Source of the DNA: Anaerolineae bacterium
GTDB taxonomy: Bacteria > Chloroflexota > Anaerolineae > 4572-78 > J111
Direction: 5' to 3'
Length of the DNA stretch: 64,000 bases
NCBI GenBank assembly: GCA_023382535.1
Contig: JAHDWA010000033.1
Span: 44,811-108,810, forward strand
The position numbers and the translations under genes were made by a program. The notes under the pieces were generated by a model, which saw nothing but the letters and a program-made list of their open reading frames with translations, ran no database searches and was not told the DNA's origin. Shown in pieces: positions 9,299 through 17,056 of the stretch (position 1 is the first letter of the stretch; every line of letters starts with the position of its first letter).

Positions 9299-9877
9299 TC
9301 ACCGGTTAGCGTTACCCTGGCCTTGGCCCTGACCCTGACCATTCCCTTGACCGGCCCATAACGGGCGGCCATTCGGATCGCGCAGGTAGAGGGTCTGGCC
9401 GGTGGCGTCGTTGGTAATTTCACCCGCCTGGAACTGGCCGTTCGGAGCATCAAAGCCCAGGATGGTCACGCTGTCGCCGGAGGCGAAAGTTACCCCCTGT
9501 TGGCTGGCATAACCAGTCCGTCCCAGCCACAGGTCTAGCCGGCCGCCCTCGCTGGTATCAACGGTCAGAGTTTGCTGGCCGTCAAAAGCAGTCACCGTTC
9601 CCTTGAGGGTGATCCAGGTATGCTGGACCGGTGTACCCTGGCCTTGACCCTGACCGTTCCCGCCTCTTTGTCCTTGGCCTTGACCATTCCCCTGTCCCTG
9701 GTGGCCGCGTCCTTGCCCGTTGCCTTGACCCCCACCCTGACCCTGACCTTGCGACTGGCCGCTGCTCCACGTCGGCAGACTAAAATTGCTGGCTCCCCGC
9801 GCCGAGTCGTAAAAGCCAACAACCACTGCACCCAGGAGGATGACCACCAAAAGAGCAAGCAAAACATTCTTAATCAT
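9299..9877 (-). CDS. Gly/Gln-rich exported protein with small beta domain
   Basis: A 192-residue protein. The first 28 residues form a signal anchor (MIKNVLLALLVVILLGAVVVGF). Then come a GQ/GN repeat linker (about residues 44-83), a folded part of about 80 residues that looks like a small beta barrel (TWITLKGTVTAFDGQQTLTVD, YASQQGVTFASGDSVTILGF) and a second short GQ repeat. I recognise no family with certainty; the folded part resembles DUF5666-like or OB-type domains. The ATG at 9877 has AAAGGG upstream. Phased TGGAGA repeats precede it. Confidence 0.6.
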   Translation of the reverse strand: MIKNVLLALLVVILLGAVVVGFYDSARGASNFSLPTWSSGQSQGQGQGGGQGNGQGRGHQGQGNGQGQGQRGGNGQGQGQGTPVQHTWITLKGTVTAFDGQQTLTVDTSEGGRLDLWLGRTGYASQQGVTFASGDSVTILGFDAPNGQFQAGEITNDATGQTLYLRDPNGRPLWAGQGNGQGQGQGQGNANR

Positions 9878-9936
9878 TCTAGAAATCCCTTTCGTTAAAA
9901 ATTTCACTGACTTGATCCGATTTTATCAGTGAACTG

Positions 9937-9976
9937 TGGAGATTTGATGGAGATTGTTTGGGTAAGTTATGGAGAT
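9937..9976 (-). promoter_or_regulatory. Phased TGGAGAT direct repeats
   Basis: TGGAGAT occurs at 9937, 9948 and 9970, that is with spacings of 11 and 22 bp, so all copies face one side of the helix. A related pair sits at 12396 and 12407. They precede the GQ-rich protein gene. Likely the binding site of a response regulator that docks on direct repeats; none of the OmpR class is in the window. Confidence 0.4.
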
Positions 9977-9988
9977 GGCCTTTCCGCC

Positions 9989-10019
9989 AAAAAAGGCAGC
10001 CACCGGAATAGTGACTGCC
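9989..10019 (-). terminator. Intrinsic terminator of the DUF5667 gene
   Basis: On the minus strand the stem GGCAGTCAC/GTGGCTGCC (one G-U pair, 7-nt loop) is followed at once by TTTTTT. It lies 50 bp after the stop of the gene at 10070-11734. Confidence 0.85.
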
Positions 10020-10069
10020 TGCGAGAGATTTATTCTGTTTTGCCAGCCTTGAGCTTTAACAAAAGTTGC

Positions 10070-11734
10070 TTATTTGCGTCCTCCACCACCGGAGCCACCG
10101 GAATCACCACCTGAGTCACCGGAACTGCCACCCGAATCACTTGACCCACCGGAGTCACTGGAACCACCACCGGAGTCGCTCGATCCGCCGGAATTATCTG
10201 AGCCGCCAGAGTCACCGGAATCACCACCGGAGTCGCTCGATCCGCCGGAATTGTCCGCGCCACCGGAATCACCGCCGGAGTCACTGGAACCACCGGAATT
10301 ATCTGAGCCGCCGGAGTCACCGGAACCACCACCAGAGTCGTTCGATCCGCCGGAATTGTCCGCGCCGCCGGAATTCCCGCCGGAGTCACTTGACCCATCT
10401 GACCCGCCGGAATTGCCCGAACCGCCCGAATTATCAGAGTTCCCACCAGGGTGCGGCGTTGCCGGGGGCGCACCATATCGGTTAGCATCGCCGGTTGGCG
10501 TACACGTGGCCTCAGGATTGCCGCCCGGTTGGCCGGGGCCGGGTTGAGTTGGCTGCGGCCCGTAGCGGTTGGCGTCGCCGGTTGGCGTGTTCTGCCCGTC
10601 AGGATTGCCGTCCGGTTGGCCGGGGCCGGGTTGAGTTGGCTGCGGCCCGTAGCGGTTGGCGTCGCCGGTTGGCGTGTTCTGCCCGTCAGGATTGCCGCCC
10701 GGTTGGCCCGGGCCGGGTTGGGTCGGCTGCGGTCCATAGCGGTTGGCGTCGCCGGTCGGGGATGGAGTATGACGCGGACGTAGCGGCGTCGCCTTCGGGG
10801 CTGAGATCGGTGCAACGGTAGGACTAACCGCTTTGGCCGGTGTGGGGGCCAGGGTTGGCTGCGGCGCTTGCGTCGGCGCGGACGTTGGCTGAGGCGGCGC
10901 TTCATCAGGGCGGTGCTGACTATAGCGGTAGCGGAAAGTGGCCGGATCAGCCAGACCGTCTTCAACCGCTTGCCGGGCCTGAGTCATCGTTTGCACGGCC
11001 GCCTGAGTCTGGACGCCGGCCTGCTCCAACACCTGCTGCTGCTCCTGGGCCATTTGCCGGAACTGCTCCAACTGCTGGACCATGGCCGGGTCGGACAGAG
11101 CAGCGGTTTGCTGCAAACAGCTTTGGGTTTGGGTTTGCAGCCGGGTCAATTCAGCCTCGCCGATGGTTTGCCCCTTCATCGCCATTTGGGCAATTTCGCC
11201 GGTTCGTTCACGGACACGTTCCTGCCATTGGCTAACCTGCTGCACCGGGTCGCCGGTCAGAGCCAGGCGCGCCTCTTCCAGGCCGATTTTCAACGGATAG
11301 AGCGGCTGGCCGGGCAGGCTGCTGGCCGAAGCGACCGCTGTCCCGCTTGCCGCCCCGACAACTAAAGTCAGCATTAACACAGCTTTTACTAACAAGGCGT
11401 TCATACGTCGTTGCTCCTTAGAGAGATTAGTTTGGATCAATAAGCGCAAGGGTTGCTGAGTGATCCACTCTTTCAGACGTACCAACGGCCCCACAGATAC
11501 GGCCGGTGAGGTTAATTGATTAAGTTCGGCCAGAAATTGTTCCCGATCGGCCGCTAAATCCAGCGCTATCGGCAGCGGCGCCGGCAGCAGCTTATCGAGC
11601 GCCTGGGCAGTGGTTAACAATTCGTCCAAAAACTCACCCTGGCGGGCCGGATAATCGGCCAGGATGGTCACCGCTGCTTCGCCCTGGCGCAGCCGGTCGA
11701 GAGCCTGATCAAGATTTGTTACAAAGTCACTCAT
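10070..11734 (-). CDS. DUF5667 membrane protein with repetitive tail
   Basis: A 554-residue protein, probably partner of the ECF sigma factor whose stop it overlaps by 4 bp. Residues 1-100 are cytoplasmic and may hold the sigma. One membrane helix follows (about 112-135), then the DUF5667 domain (LPGQPLYPLKIGLEEARLALTGDP and helical segment to ~260). Residues ~265-330 are Pro/Thr rich. Then a 29-residue unit (PTGDANRYGPQPTQPGPGQP...) occurs three times plus a partial copy, and the last ~120 residues are almost only Ser, Gly, Asp and Asn. The tail should be extracellular. Its role is unknown. Confidence 0.75.
   Translation of the reverse strand: MSDFVTNLDQALDRLRQGEAAVTILADYPARQGEFLDELLTTAQALDKLLPAPLPIALDLAADREQFLAELNQLTSPAVSVGPLVRLKEWITQQPLRLLIQTNLSKEQRRMNALLVKAVLMLTLVVGAASGTAVASASSLPGQPLYPLKIGLEEARLALTGDPVQQVSQWQERVRERTGEIAQMAMKGQTIGEAELTRLQTQTQSCLQQTAALSDPAMVQQLEQFRQMAQEQQQVLEQAGVQTQAAVQTMTQARQAVEDGLADPATFRYRYSQHRPDEAPPQPTSAPTQAPQPTLAPTPAKAVSPTVAPISAPKATPLRPRHTPSPTGDANRYGPQPTQPGPGQPGGNPDGQNTPTGDANRYGPQPTQPGPGQPDGNPDGQNTPTGDANRYGPQPTQPGPGQPGGNPEATCTPTGDANRYGAPPATPHPGGNSDNSGGSGNSGGSDGSSDSGGNSGGADNSGGSNDSGGGSGDSGGSDNSGGSSDSGGDSGGADNSGGSSDSGGDSGDSGGSDNSGGSSDSGGGSSDSGGSSDSGGSSGDSGGDSGGSGGGGRK
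10074..10440 (-). repeat. Low-complexity Ser/Gly/Asp coding repeat
   Basis: The 3-prime part of the DUF5667 gene consists of degenerate repeats of short units coding for SDSGG, DNSGG and similar. The repeated codons make this stretch prone to slippage and assembly error. Confidence 0.85.
10480..10760 (-). repeat. 87-bp tandem coding repeat (3 copies plus partial)
   Basis: Three consecutive near-identical 87-bp units encode PTGDANRYG-PQPTQPGPGQP followed by GGNPDGQNT or variants, and a fourth diverged unit starts after them. High nucleotide identity between copies points to recent expansion or conversion. Confidence 0.85.
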
Positions 11735-12285
11735 AGGAACACCTTCTCTTGCTTCCGGGTCAATTCACTGCGCAGCGCGACCAGAGCGCGATGTTGGAGA
11801 GATTTGACTGCGCCCACCGGCTTGCCGGTAATCTCGGCCACCTCGGCGTTCGATAACCCTTCCAGATACTTGAGCACGATCACCTGCTGCTGTTCATGCG
11901 TTAAGCAGTGCAGCGCCGCGCGAACCTGCCCGGCGGTGAGATGACCCTCGGCGGAACGAACCGGGTCATCCCCCAGGTCAATCAGGTCCTCGGCCAGTGG
12001 GAGATGGTTCCGGTGTTTCTGGCGGCGATAGTAATCAATGACCAGGTGATGGGCGGTCTGGTACAACCAGGCTTTGAGATTATCGTGGGGACCTTGTCCC
12101 TGTTTGACTGCCGTCAATAAGTGGCGGAAAGTTTCGGCGGCCAGGTCGCGAGCGGTTTCGACCTCGCCTACCTGCCGGTAAATGTAACGATAGATGGACA
12201 GGTGATACTGGTCATAAGCGGCCGCCAAAGCCGCCCAGTCGCCGGCAGGGTCTGACCCGGCCCTGGATAAACTTGGATCACTCAT
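11731..12285 (-). CDS. ECF-type RNA polymerase sigma factor
   Basis: A 184-residue sigma-70 family protein. Region 2 spans about residues 20-90 (YRYIYRQVGEVETARDLAAETF, LYQTAHHLVIDYYRR) and region 4 about 120-175 (LTHEQQQVIVLKYLEGLSNAEVAEITGKPVGAVKSLQHRAL). The ATG at 12285 follows GAGGGT; a GTG at 12300 is the alternative. It overlaps the DUF5667 gene by 4 bp, the usual arrangement for a sigma and its membrane regulator. One of two ECF factors that may recognise the TGTAAC/TCTAAY promoters. Confidence 0.88.
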   Translation of the reverse strand: MSDPSLSRAGSDPAGDWAALAAAYDQYHLSIYRYIYRQVGEVETARDLAAETFRHLLTAVKQGQGPHDNLKAWLYQTAHHLVIDYYRRQKHRNHLPLAEDLIDLGDDPVRSAEGHLTAGQVRAALHCLTHEQQQVIVLKYLEGLSNAEVAEITGKPVGAVKSLQHRALVALRSELTRKQEKVFL

Positions 12286-12395
12286 GCTATACCCTCGCAC
12301 TCTCCATGACGCACAAATGCGCTCAAAGATACGGTTCCGGGTAAAGATTCTGACTTGGCCCGGTTAGCGCTTGAGTCTATCGTAGCAAAAAATTG

Positions 12396-12412
12396 TGGAG
12401 AAGTTATAGAGA
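12396..12412. promoter_or_regulatory. Phased TGGAGA/TAGAGA pair
   Basis: TGGAGA at 12396 and TAGAGA at 12407 are 11 bp apart in the divergent region between the ECF sigma gene and the DUF302 gene. They match the repeats at 9937-9976. Confidence 0.35.
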
Positions 12413-12440
12413 AATGATTAATACTTTGACGGCTGGGTCT

Positions 12441-12470
12441 TGTAACTTTTGTCGCTGTTTTGCATCTAAT
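12441..12470 (+). promoter_or_regulatory. ECF-type promoter for the DUF302 gene
   Basis: TGTAAC at 12441-12446, an 18-bp spacer and TCTAAT at 12465-12470, ending 31 bp before the DUF302 start. Same element as at 5355 and 14695. Confidence 0.55.
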
Positions 12471-12501
12471 CTTATGATATTCAATTTATTTTGGAGGTTT
12501 G

Positions 12502-12912
12502 ATGAGTACTGTTACGACTCAATTGGGCTTGACCGCCCGCTTGAACATCCCCTATGAAGCTGCTCTAGGCCGCGTGACTGACGCGCTTAAAGCCGAAGGC
12601 TTTGGCGTGCTGACCGAAATTGACGTAAAGGCCACCTTGAAGCAAAAATTGGACGTAGACTTCCGCCCGTACAAAATCCTGGGCGCCTGCAATCCGCCCC
12701 TGGCCTATCGCGCCCTGACTGCTGCGCCCGAAGTGGGCTTGTTACTACCCTGCAATGTGACCGTAGCCCAGACTGAGGATGGCCTGGTGGACGTGGCCCT
12801 GGTTGATCCATTGATGATGCTGGGTGTGGTAGATAACCCGGCCCTGCAGCCCATCGCCGCCGAAGCCCGCGCCCGGCTGGAGCGCGTTGTCGCCGCATTG
12901 AAGGAGGTCTGA
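12502..12912 (+). CDS. DUF302-domain protein
   Basis: A 136-residue cytoplasmic protein that matches the DUF302 fold: an N-terminal YEAALGRVTDALKAEGFGVLTEIDVKATL segment, the central YKILGACNPPLAYRAL and the LLLPCNVTV strand. The two conserved Cys (in GACNP and LPCNV) are typical. The ATG at 12502 is preceded by TTGGAGG. DUF302 proteins are often found with redox or metal stress genes but lack a proven activity. It is expressed from the ECF-type promoter and followed 3 bp later by an FmdB zinc-ribbon gene. Confidence 0.85.
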   Translation: MSTVTTQLGLTARLNIPYEAALGRVTDALKAEGFGVLTEIDVKATLKQKLDVDFRPYKILGACNPPLAYRALTAAPEVGLLLPCNVTVAQTEDGLVDVALVDPLMMLGVVDNPALQPIAAEARARLERVVAALKEV

Positions 12913-12915
12913 TCT

Positions 12916-13116
12916 ATGCCACTGTATGAATTTGACTGCCTGAATTGCGGCCAATCGTTTGAAAAACTCGTTCGCAGTGTCGGGGTGATCAAAGAAGTAG
13001 TTTGCCCGGTTTGCGGCCAAACTCACGTCCAAAAGAAACTCTCCACCTTCGCCGCTAATATTAAGGGGGGGAGTTCCGGCTCGACCAGCGCCGTCTGCGC
13101 TCCCGGTGGAGCCTGA
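12916..13116 (+). CDS. FmdB-family zinc-ribbon protein
   Basis: A 66-residue protein with the FmdB signature MPLYEFDCLNCGQSFE and a second knuckle CPVCGQT, giving a CXXC-CXXC zinc ribbon, then a flexible Ser/Gly tail ending CAPGGA. Members are putative regulators of uncertain function. It starts 3 bp after the DUF302 stop and is co-transcribed with it. Confidence 0.85.
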   Translation: MPLYEFDCLNCGQSFEKLVRSVGVIKEVVCPVCGQTHVQKKLSTFAANIKGGSSGSTSAVCAPGGA

Positions 13117-13121
13117 GGCAT

Positions 13122-13159
13122 CCGTCGCTGAGATGGGCCGTGCGCCCATCAACCGACGG
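13122..13159 (+). terminator. Nested hairpin after the FmdB gene
   Basis: Inner stem GATGGGC/GCCCATC and outer stem CCGTCG/CGACGG form one long hairpin 5 bp after the FmdB stop. It lacks a U-tract, so termination may be weak or Rho-assisted. Confidence 0.35.
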
Positions 13160-13270
13160 CAGTCTTGCGCCTGCCCCAGCCAGGGTTATAATCTAGCCTA
13201 AATTAAGCATTGTCTTTACAGCTTGAGAATTTATTAACGCTGTGAAGCTGCTGTCTTACGGAGTTAACCC

Positions 13271-13870
13271 TTGTCGAGCGAATCAGTGCTGCTGGAGCGG
13301 GCCAGACAGGGCGATCAAGCTGCCCTGGCCGAAATCATCGCCGCTCACCAGGGCCGGGTCTATAATGTTGCCCTGCGCATGTGCGGCAATGTCGAGGATG
13401 CCGAAGAAACTTTGCAGGAAACCTTTCTCAGTGTGATCAAAGCTTTACCCCGCTTTGAGGGACGTTCCCAGTTAGCCACCTGGTTGTACCGGATTGCCTC
13501 CAATGCCTGCCTGTCCCGGCGACGGCGCGACGCTGGCCAGCCGGAGACGCTCTCGGTGGATGAAGCCGGTGAAACGGATGAAGAAGGTGATTTTACTCCT
13601 CAATTTTTTGTTGACTGGTCGCACGCGCCGGAAGAGGAACTGCTAACGGCTGAACTGCAGGCAGTGATGGCCGAGGCGATCACGCAACTCCCGCCCACCC
13701 TGCGGATTGTTTTTATCTGGCGCGACCTGGAAGGATTATCCATTCAGGAAACTGCCGAGGTACTGGGCCTGTCTGAAGGCACGGTCAAAGTGCGGCTGCA
13801 TCGCGCCCGTTTGAAACTGCGGGAGTTGTTGTCGAGCTATTTTGCTACCCGGCAAGTGAAGGAGTCCTGA
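13271..13870 (+). CDS. ECF-type RNA polymerase sigma factor
   Basis: A 199-residue sigma factor: region 2 with VYNVALRMCGNVEDAEETLQETF and LYRIASNACLSRRRR, an acidic linker, and region 4 with LPPTLRIVFIWRDLEGLSIQETAEVLGLSEGTVKVRLHRARLKLRE. The start is a TTG at 13271 with GGAG 10 bp upstream; no ATG in frame fits. It is followed directly by a zinc-finger anti-sigma gene. A candidate for the sigma that reads the TGTAAC/TCTAAY promoters nearby. Confidence 0.9.
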   Translation: MSSESVLLERARQGDQAALAEIIAAHQGRVYNVALRMCGNVEDAEETLQETFLSVIKALPRFEGRSQLATWLYRIASNACLSRRRRDAGQPETLSVDEAGETDEEGDFTPQFFVDWSHAPEEELLTAELQAVMAEAITQLPPTLRIVFIWRDLEGLSIQETAEVLGLSEGTVKVRLHRARLKLRELLSSYFATRQVKES

Positions 13871-13871
13871 G

Positions 13872-14132
13872 ATGCCTGAGCCAAGATGCCGCATGTTTTT
13901 TGACCAGCTTTCAGACTATGTTGACGGCGAATTAGCCGCCTCCCTGTGTGCTGAATTGGAACATCATCTGGCAGATTGCCCAAACTGCCGCATCGTGGTA
14001 GACACGACCCGCAAGACGGTCAGTCTGTACCGGCGCACCGGCCAGGCTGAGATGCCGGCTGGTGTGTCCGAACGCTTATGGCAGGCCCTTGAACAGGCTG
14101 GTCTACTTTCCGCAGAAAATCACATCGAATGA
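13872..14132 (+). CDS. Zinc-finger (ZAS) anti-sigma factor
   Basis: An 86-residue protein with the HX3CX2C motif of zinc-binding anti-sigma factors (His32, Cys36, Cys39, in HHLADCPNC) and an upstream Cys26. There is no membrane helix, so this is a soluble anti-sigma of the redox-sensing kind. It starts 1 bp after the ECF sigma stop and overlaps the next gene by 4 bp. Confidence 0.88.
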   Translation: MPEPRCRMFFDQLSDYVDGELAASLCAELEHHLADCPNCRIVVDTTRKTVSLYRRTGQAEMPAGVSERLWQALEQAGLLSAENHIE

Positions 14133-14665
14133 CCGGAAATACTCCTCCACCTCACCCCCGGCGGAACCTTTTGTTAGTGGCCGGTATCAGTTTTCTGCTT
14201 GCCGTCGTTGCCACACTGGGGATACTCTTTTGGGTAGGCTGGCTTACCCCACCGCTCACGAGCCAGCAAGCTATGGTTCACAATATGGGGCATCAGGTCA
14301 TGCCCTTCGATTTGAGCCAAACCACCCACATTTTCGAGATGACGGACAGCGGGGGGATTCAGCAGGTCATTGCTAAAGACCCGGGTGACAAAGCGCAGAT
14401 CAGCCTCATCCAACAACATCTCCAACACGAAGCTATGCGATTTAGGGCCGGTGACTTTTCCGATCCAACCTCACTACACGGTGCTGAAATGCCGGGCGTA
14501 AAGGAACTGGCCGGAGGCACAACCCAAGTAAAAGTAGAATACACAACCCTGCCCAACGGGGCACAGATTACTTTCACAACCCAGGATTTACATCTCATTA
14601 CAGCAATACACCGCTGGTTTGGGGCACAACTGTCGGATCACGGCTCCGATGCCACGTATCGGTAG
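14129..14665 (+). CDS. Membrane-anchored protein of unknown function in the sigma operon
   Basis: A 178-residue protein with one N-terminal membrane helix (about residues 13-36) and an outer domain that starts HNMGHQVMPFDLSQTTHIFEMTD and includes a helix QQHLQHEAMRF and the end HRWFGAQLSDHGSDA. I recall this domain as a recurrent family in Chloroflexota and other bacteria that is sometimes misnamed aspartate carbamoyltransferase; no activity is known to me. Several conserved His and Met suggest metal binding. It overlaps the anti-sigma gene by ATGA. Confidence 0.7.
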   Translation: MTGNTPPPHPRRNLLLVAGISFLLAVVATLGILFWVGWLTPPLTSQQAMVHNMGHQVMPFDLSQTTHIFEMTDSGGIQQVIAKDPGDKAQISLIQQHLQHEAMRFRAGDFSDPTSLHGAEMPGVKELAGGTTQVKVEYTTLPNGAQITFTTQDLHLITAIHRWFGAQLSDHGSDATYR

Positions 14666-14694
14666 CCTTGATGAGGATGACCTGCGACTGTCCT

Positions 14695-14725
14695 TGTAAC
14701 CTTTTTGTGACCCCCTGTATCTAAT
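14695..14725 (+). promoter_or_regulatory. ECF-type promoter for the DUF2892-fusion gene
   Basis: TGTAAC at 14695-14700, a 19-bp spacer and TCTAAT at 14720-14725. The third copy of the element, 90 bp before the start at 14816. Confidence 0.55.
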
Positions 14726-14815
14726 TCAGTAGAAGGCAGTATTAGCTGCCTCGCTCAAAGCCGGTAAGTAATAAAACCCCGGCTTCATAAACTACAGATA
14801 CAAGGGGATTATCTC

Positions 14816-15736
14816 ATGAACGTAGCACTTGAACAGACCACCCTTCGCAATGAAGGTAGCCTCGACCGGGCCATTCGTTTGATCTTGGCCGTGGTGTTTT
14901 TTCAACTGGCCTTTTTCTGGCTGGGGGGTATCGGGCAGATTGTTTTTTATGCGCTGGCAGCAGTGCTACTCATCACGGCAATAGCCGGTTTTTGCCCACT
15001 GTATAAAATTCTGGGGATCAGCACCTTGCGAGCCGGGGCTAAACCACTGGGGAAGATCAGCCTAACCGTGGCCGGACTCATTGTGGTGGTCATACTTATC
15101 GCCGGAAGTTATGCCAGTGACTTCTTCTCCCGAAAGTTCTTTCTGGATGACTTCAACCGGATGAACAATTACTACAAACAAACCCTCTTTACCACTGGCC
15201 AGCAAGACCGGGAGAAAGCCGTCGAGAATTACGAACGGTTGATCGCCGAATATGCCGCTTTTCAGGTCAAGTATTCTTCTTACCATCCCTACGCCCTCAA
15301 GGGCGATGCGCAGTTCAATTCCGACCTGCAACAGGTTCAGGCAGTGATTAGCGGCGTGGCTGACCAGGTTCACAGCGGCGATCTCAGCCAGGCTCACGTA
15401 GCACTGGAACAGGTCCGGCCGGTGTTCCAGGATATTTTCAAACGCAACAACTTTTCGCTGTTGGCGGTGGCTCTGGTTGATTTTCACGATGCCATGGAAC
15501 TGATCCTTGACCCGGCCAATGCGAAAGAGGCCGAGCAGGTGGTGACCCTTTACCCCGAAGTCAGCGCCAAGCTGCAAGTGGTCGAAGCTGAAGCCAACGA
15601 TGCTGAAATTCAGACGATCCGCCAAAACCTGGACACTCTGTTGAAGCTGGCCCAAAATGGTATGAGCGACGAATTACCTGCCAAAGCTGGCGAACTCAAA
15701 AGCAGCTTTGTGAAAGTATATCTCACGCGAGGCTAA
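14816..15736 (+). CDS. DUF2892 (YgaP-like) membrane domain fused to a helical domain
   Basis: A 306-residue protein. Residues 12-75 form the DUF2892 module (NEGSLDRAIRLILAVVFF, then AGFCPLYKILGIST with its Cys), known from the membrane part of the rhodanese YgaP. A third helix follows (about 82-103). Residues ~110-306 are helical and soluble, rich in Glu and Gln, and resemble a four-helix bundle with FHDAMELIL. I do not recognise this part. The upstream ECF-type promoter ties it to the stress regulon. Confidence 0.7.
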   Translation: MNVALEQTTLRNEGSLDRAIRLILAVVFFQLAFFWLGGIGQIVFYALAAVLLITAIAGFCPLYKILGISTLRAGAKPLGKISLTVAGLIVVVILIAGSYASDFFSRKFFLDDFNRMNNYYKQTLFTTGQQDREKAVENYERLIAEYAAFQVKYSSYHPYALKGDAQFNSDLQQVQAVISGVADQVHSGDLSQAHVALEQVRPVFQDIFKRNNFSLLAVALVDFHDAMELILDPANAKEAEQVVTLYPEVSAKLQVVEAEANDAEIQTIRQNLDTLLKLAQNGMSDELPAKAGELKSSFVKVYLTRG

Positions 15737-15754
15737 ATTGCCCGGATTGAAATA

Positions 15755-15973
15755 ATGAGTCCTGGACGCGAGCAAGGCACAACCGAAAATTCGTCCCTGT
15801 TCAGGCAGCGCGATCAAGACTGGAAGATCAAACAACAGGATGTTGTCCAAGAGGGTCCACTCTGGACCAAAGGCATCTGCCCAAATTGCGGCGATGCCGA
15901 GGCAGAAGTTGACCCGGACGGCATCCTGTGGTGTTGCGCCTGCGGCTATTCCAAAAGGGGCTGTTATACCTGA
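15755..15973 (+). CDS. Small zinc-ribbon protein
   Basis: A 72-residue protein whose C-terminal half holds CPNCGDAEAEVD and CCACGYSKRGC, a two-knuckle zinc ribbon like those of transcription factor IIB-type or rubredoxin-like folds. The N-terminal half is polar and disordered. Starts 18 bp after the preceding gene and is likely in its operon. No function assigned. Confidence 0.6.
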   Translation: MSPGREQGTTENSSLFRQRDQDWKIKQQDVVQEGPLWTKGICPNCGDAEAEVDPDGILWCCACGYSKRGCYT

Positions 15974-16034
15974 TGAAACCGGCTCTAGGGCGTGCCCCCA
16001 GCCAGGCGCCTAAACTTTGCGATCGGTAGAGAAA

Positions 16035-16439
16035 ATGATGATACCATCAACTCCGGATAGGCCGGCTTCTGCGCGCCTGTGGCAACTATTTACGATCGGC
16101 CTGATCATTTTGGGTCTGCTGCTGATCGGTTTTTTTGGCCTGCGGGCGGTTCGCTCTTATATTCGTCTCCAGCAAACCGGCCTGGAACCAGGCGTCACCA
16201 ATGTGGAGGCCATTCGGGGTTGGATGACGGTCCCCTACATTGCGGCAGCCTACGACGTACCGGAGGATTATATCTTCAGCCGGCTTAACCTTCCGGCTGA
16301 AGGCAACCAGGATAAGAGTCTGGCTGATTTAAACCGCACGTACGCTCGCGGCCAGCCGGGGATTATGCTTGAAGCGGTCAAAACGGCGGTCAAAAAGTAC
16401 CTGAGCGAACATCCTCGTCCCACTCCGGGCCAGCCATGA
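16035..16439 (+). CDS. Small single-pass membrane protein
   Basis: A 134-residue protein with one membrane helix (about residues 18-38). It is followed by a domain VEAIRGWMTVPYIAAAYDVPEDYIFSRLNLP, which looks like a small helical motif seen beside membrane redox proteins. The tail is Pro rich. The start is one of two adjacent ATGs at 16035 and 16038. It overlaps the DedA gene by ATGA, so the two are coupled. Function not recognised. Confidence 0.6.
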   Translation: MMIPSTPDRPASARLWQLFTIGLIILGLLLIGFFGLRAVRSYIRLQQTGLEPGVTNVEAIRGWMTVPYIAAAYDVPEDYIFSRLNLPAEGNQDKSLADLNRTYARGQPGIMLEAVKTAVKKYLSEHPRPTPGQP

Positions 16440-17056
16440 CCGAGCTAAACCTGACCGACCTGTTCCTGACCGGCGTGATTGTCTACGGCGCGCCGGCCTT
16501 TGGTCTGGCTCTGCTGTTAGGGGCATTCGGGCTTCCACTGCCTGGCTCGCTCCTGGTCATCGCCGCCGGGGCCTTTGTCCGGCAAGGCGTGCTCGATGGG
16601 TGGCTGGCTTTGATTTTGGGATTAGGCGGCGCTCTCCTGGGAGACAGCCTGAGTTACGGGCTGGGACGGGTGGCCAAGGCCTGGGTTCAAGCCCGATTTG
16701 AACAGGCCTCAGTCTGGCGCAGAGCACAGACGACGTTTAATCGTCAGGGGGGCTTGACCGTCTATCTGACCCGCTTTTTGCTCACACCCCTGGCCATTCC
16801 GGTCAATCTCATTGCCGGTGGCAGCAGCTATTCTTTCTGGCGTTTTTTAGCCTATGCGGCTGCCGGTGAAGCCACCTGGCTGGTGTTGTACGGAGGATTG
16901 GGGTATATCTTTGGCTCCCAATGGGAGCTGATCAGCCAATTTGTGAGTGATTTCAGCGGAGTTCTCGTCGGAATCGTGGCTCTGGGAACAGGAATTTATT
17001 TTCTGCTTTATCGCCAACACCGGCGCTGGCTGGCTTATTTTGGTTACGCCCGATAG
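16436..17056 (+). CDS. DedA-family membrane protein
   Basis: A 206-residue protein of the DedA/SNARE-associated (VTT) family: LGAFGLPLPGSLLVIAAGAFVRQG, GALLGDSLSYGLGR and the RFLLTPLAIPVNLIAGGSSYSFWRFL re-entrant region. Five or so membrane segments. The family flips undecaprenyl phosphate or phospholipids, or supports proton-dependent processes; the substrate here is unknown. It shares translation with the preceding small membrane protein. Confidence 0.87.
   Translation: MTELNLTDLFLTGVIVYGAPAFGLALLLGAFGLPLPGSLLVIAAGAFVRQGVLDGWLALILGLGGALLGDSLSYGLGRVAKAWVQARFEQASVWRRAQTTFNRQGGLTVYLTRFLLTPLAIPVNLIAGGSSYSFWRFLAYAAAGEATWLVLYGGLGYIFGSQWELISQFVSDFSGVLVGIVALGTGIYFLLYRQHRRWLAYFGYAR

Noticed and set aside
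10074..10547. Plus-strand Pro/Glu/Ser-rich frame of 157 codons
   Set aside because: It is the mirror of the Ser/Gly/Asp tail of the DUF5667 gene; low-complexity coding DNA keeps other frames open. No ribosome site or homologous domain.
10480..10760. CRISPR-like array
   Set aside because: The 87-bp units abut each other without unique spacers and stay in frame, so they are a coding tandem repeat.
15062..15655. Minus-strand frame of 197 codons
   Set aside because: Antiparallel to the DUF2892-fusion gene, whose domain and start evidence is clear. No recognisable protein features.
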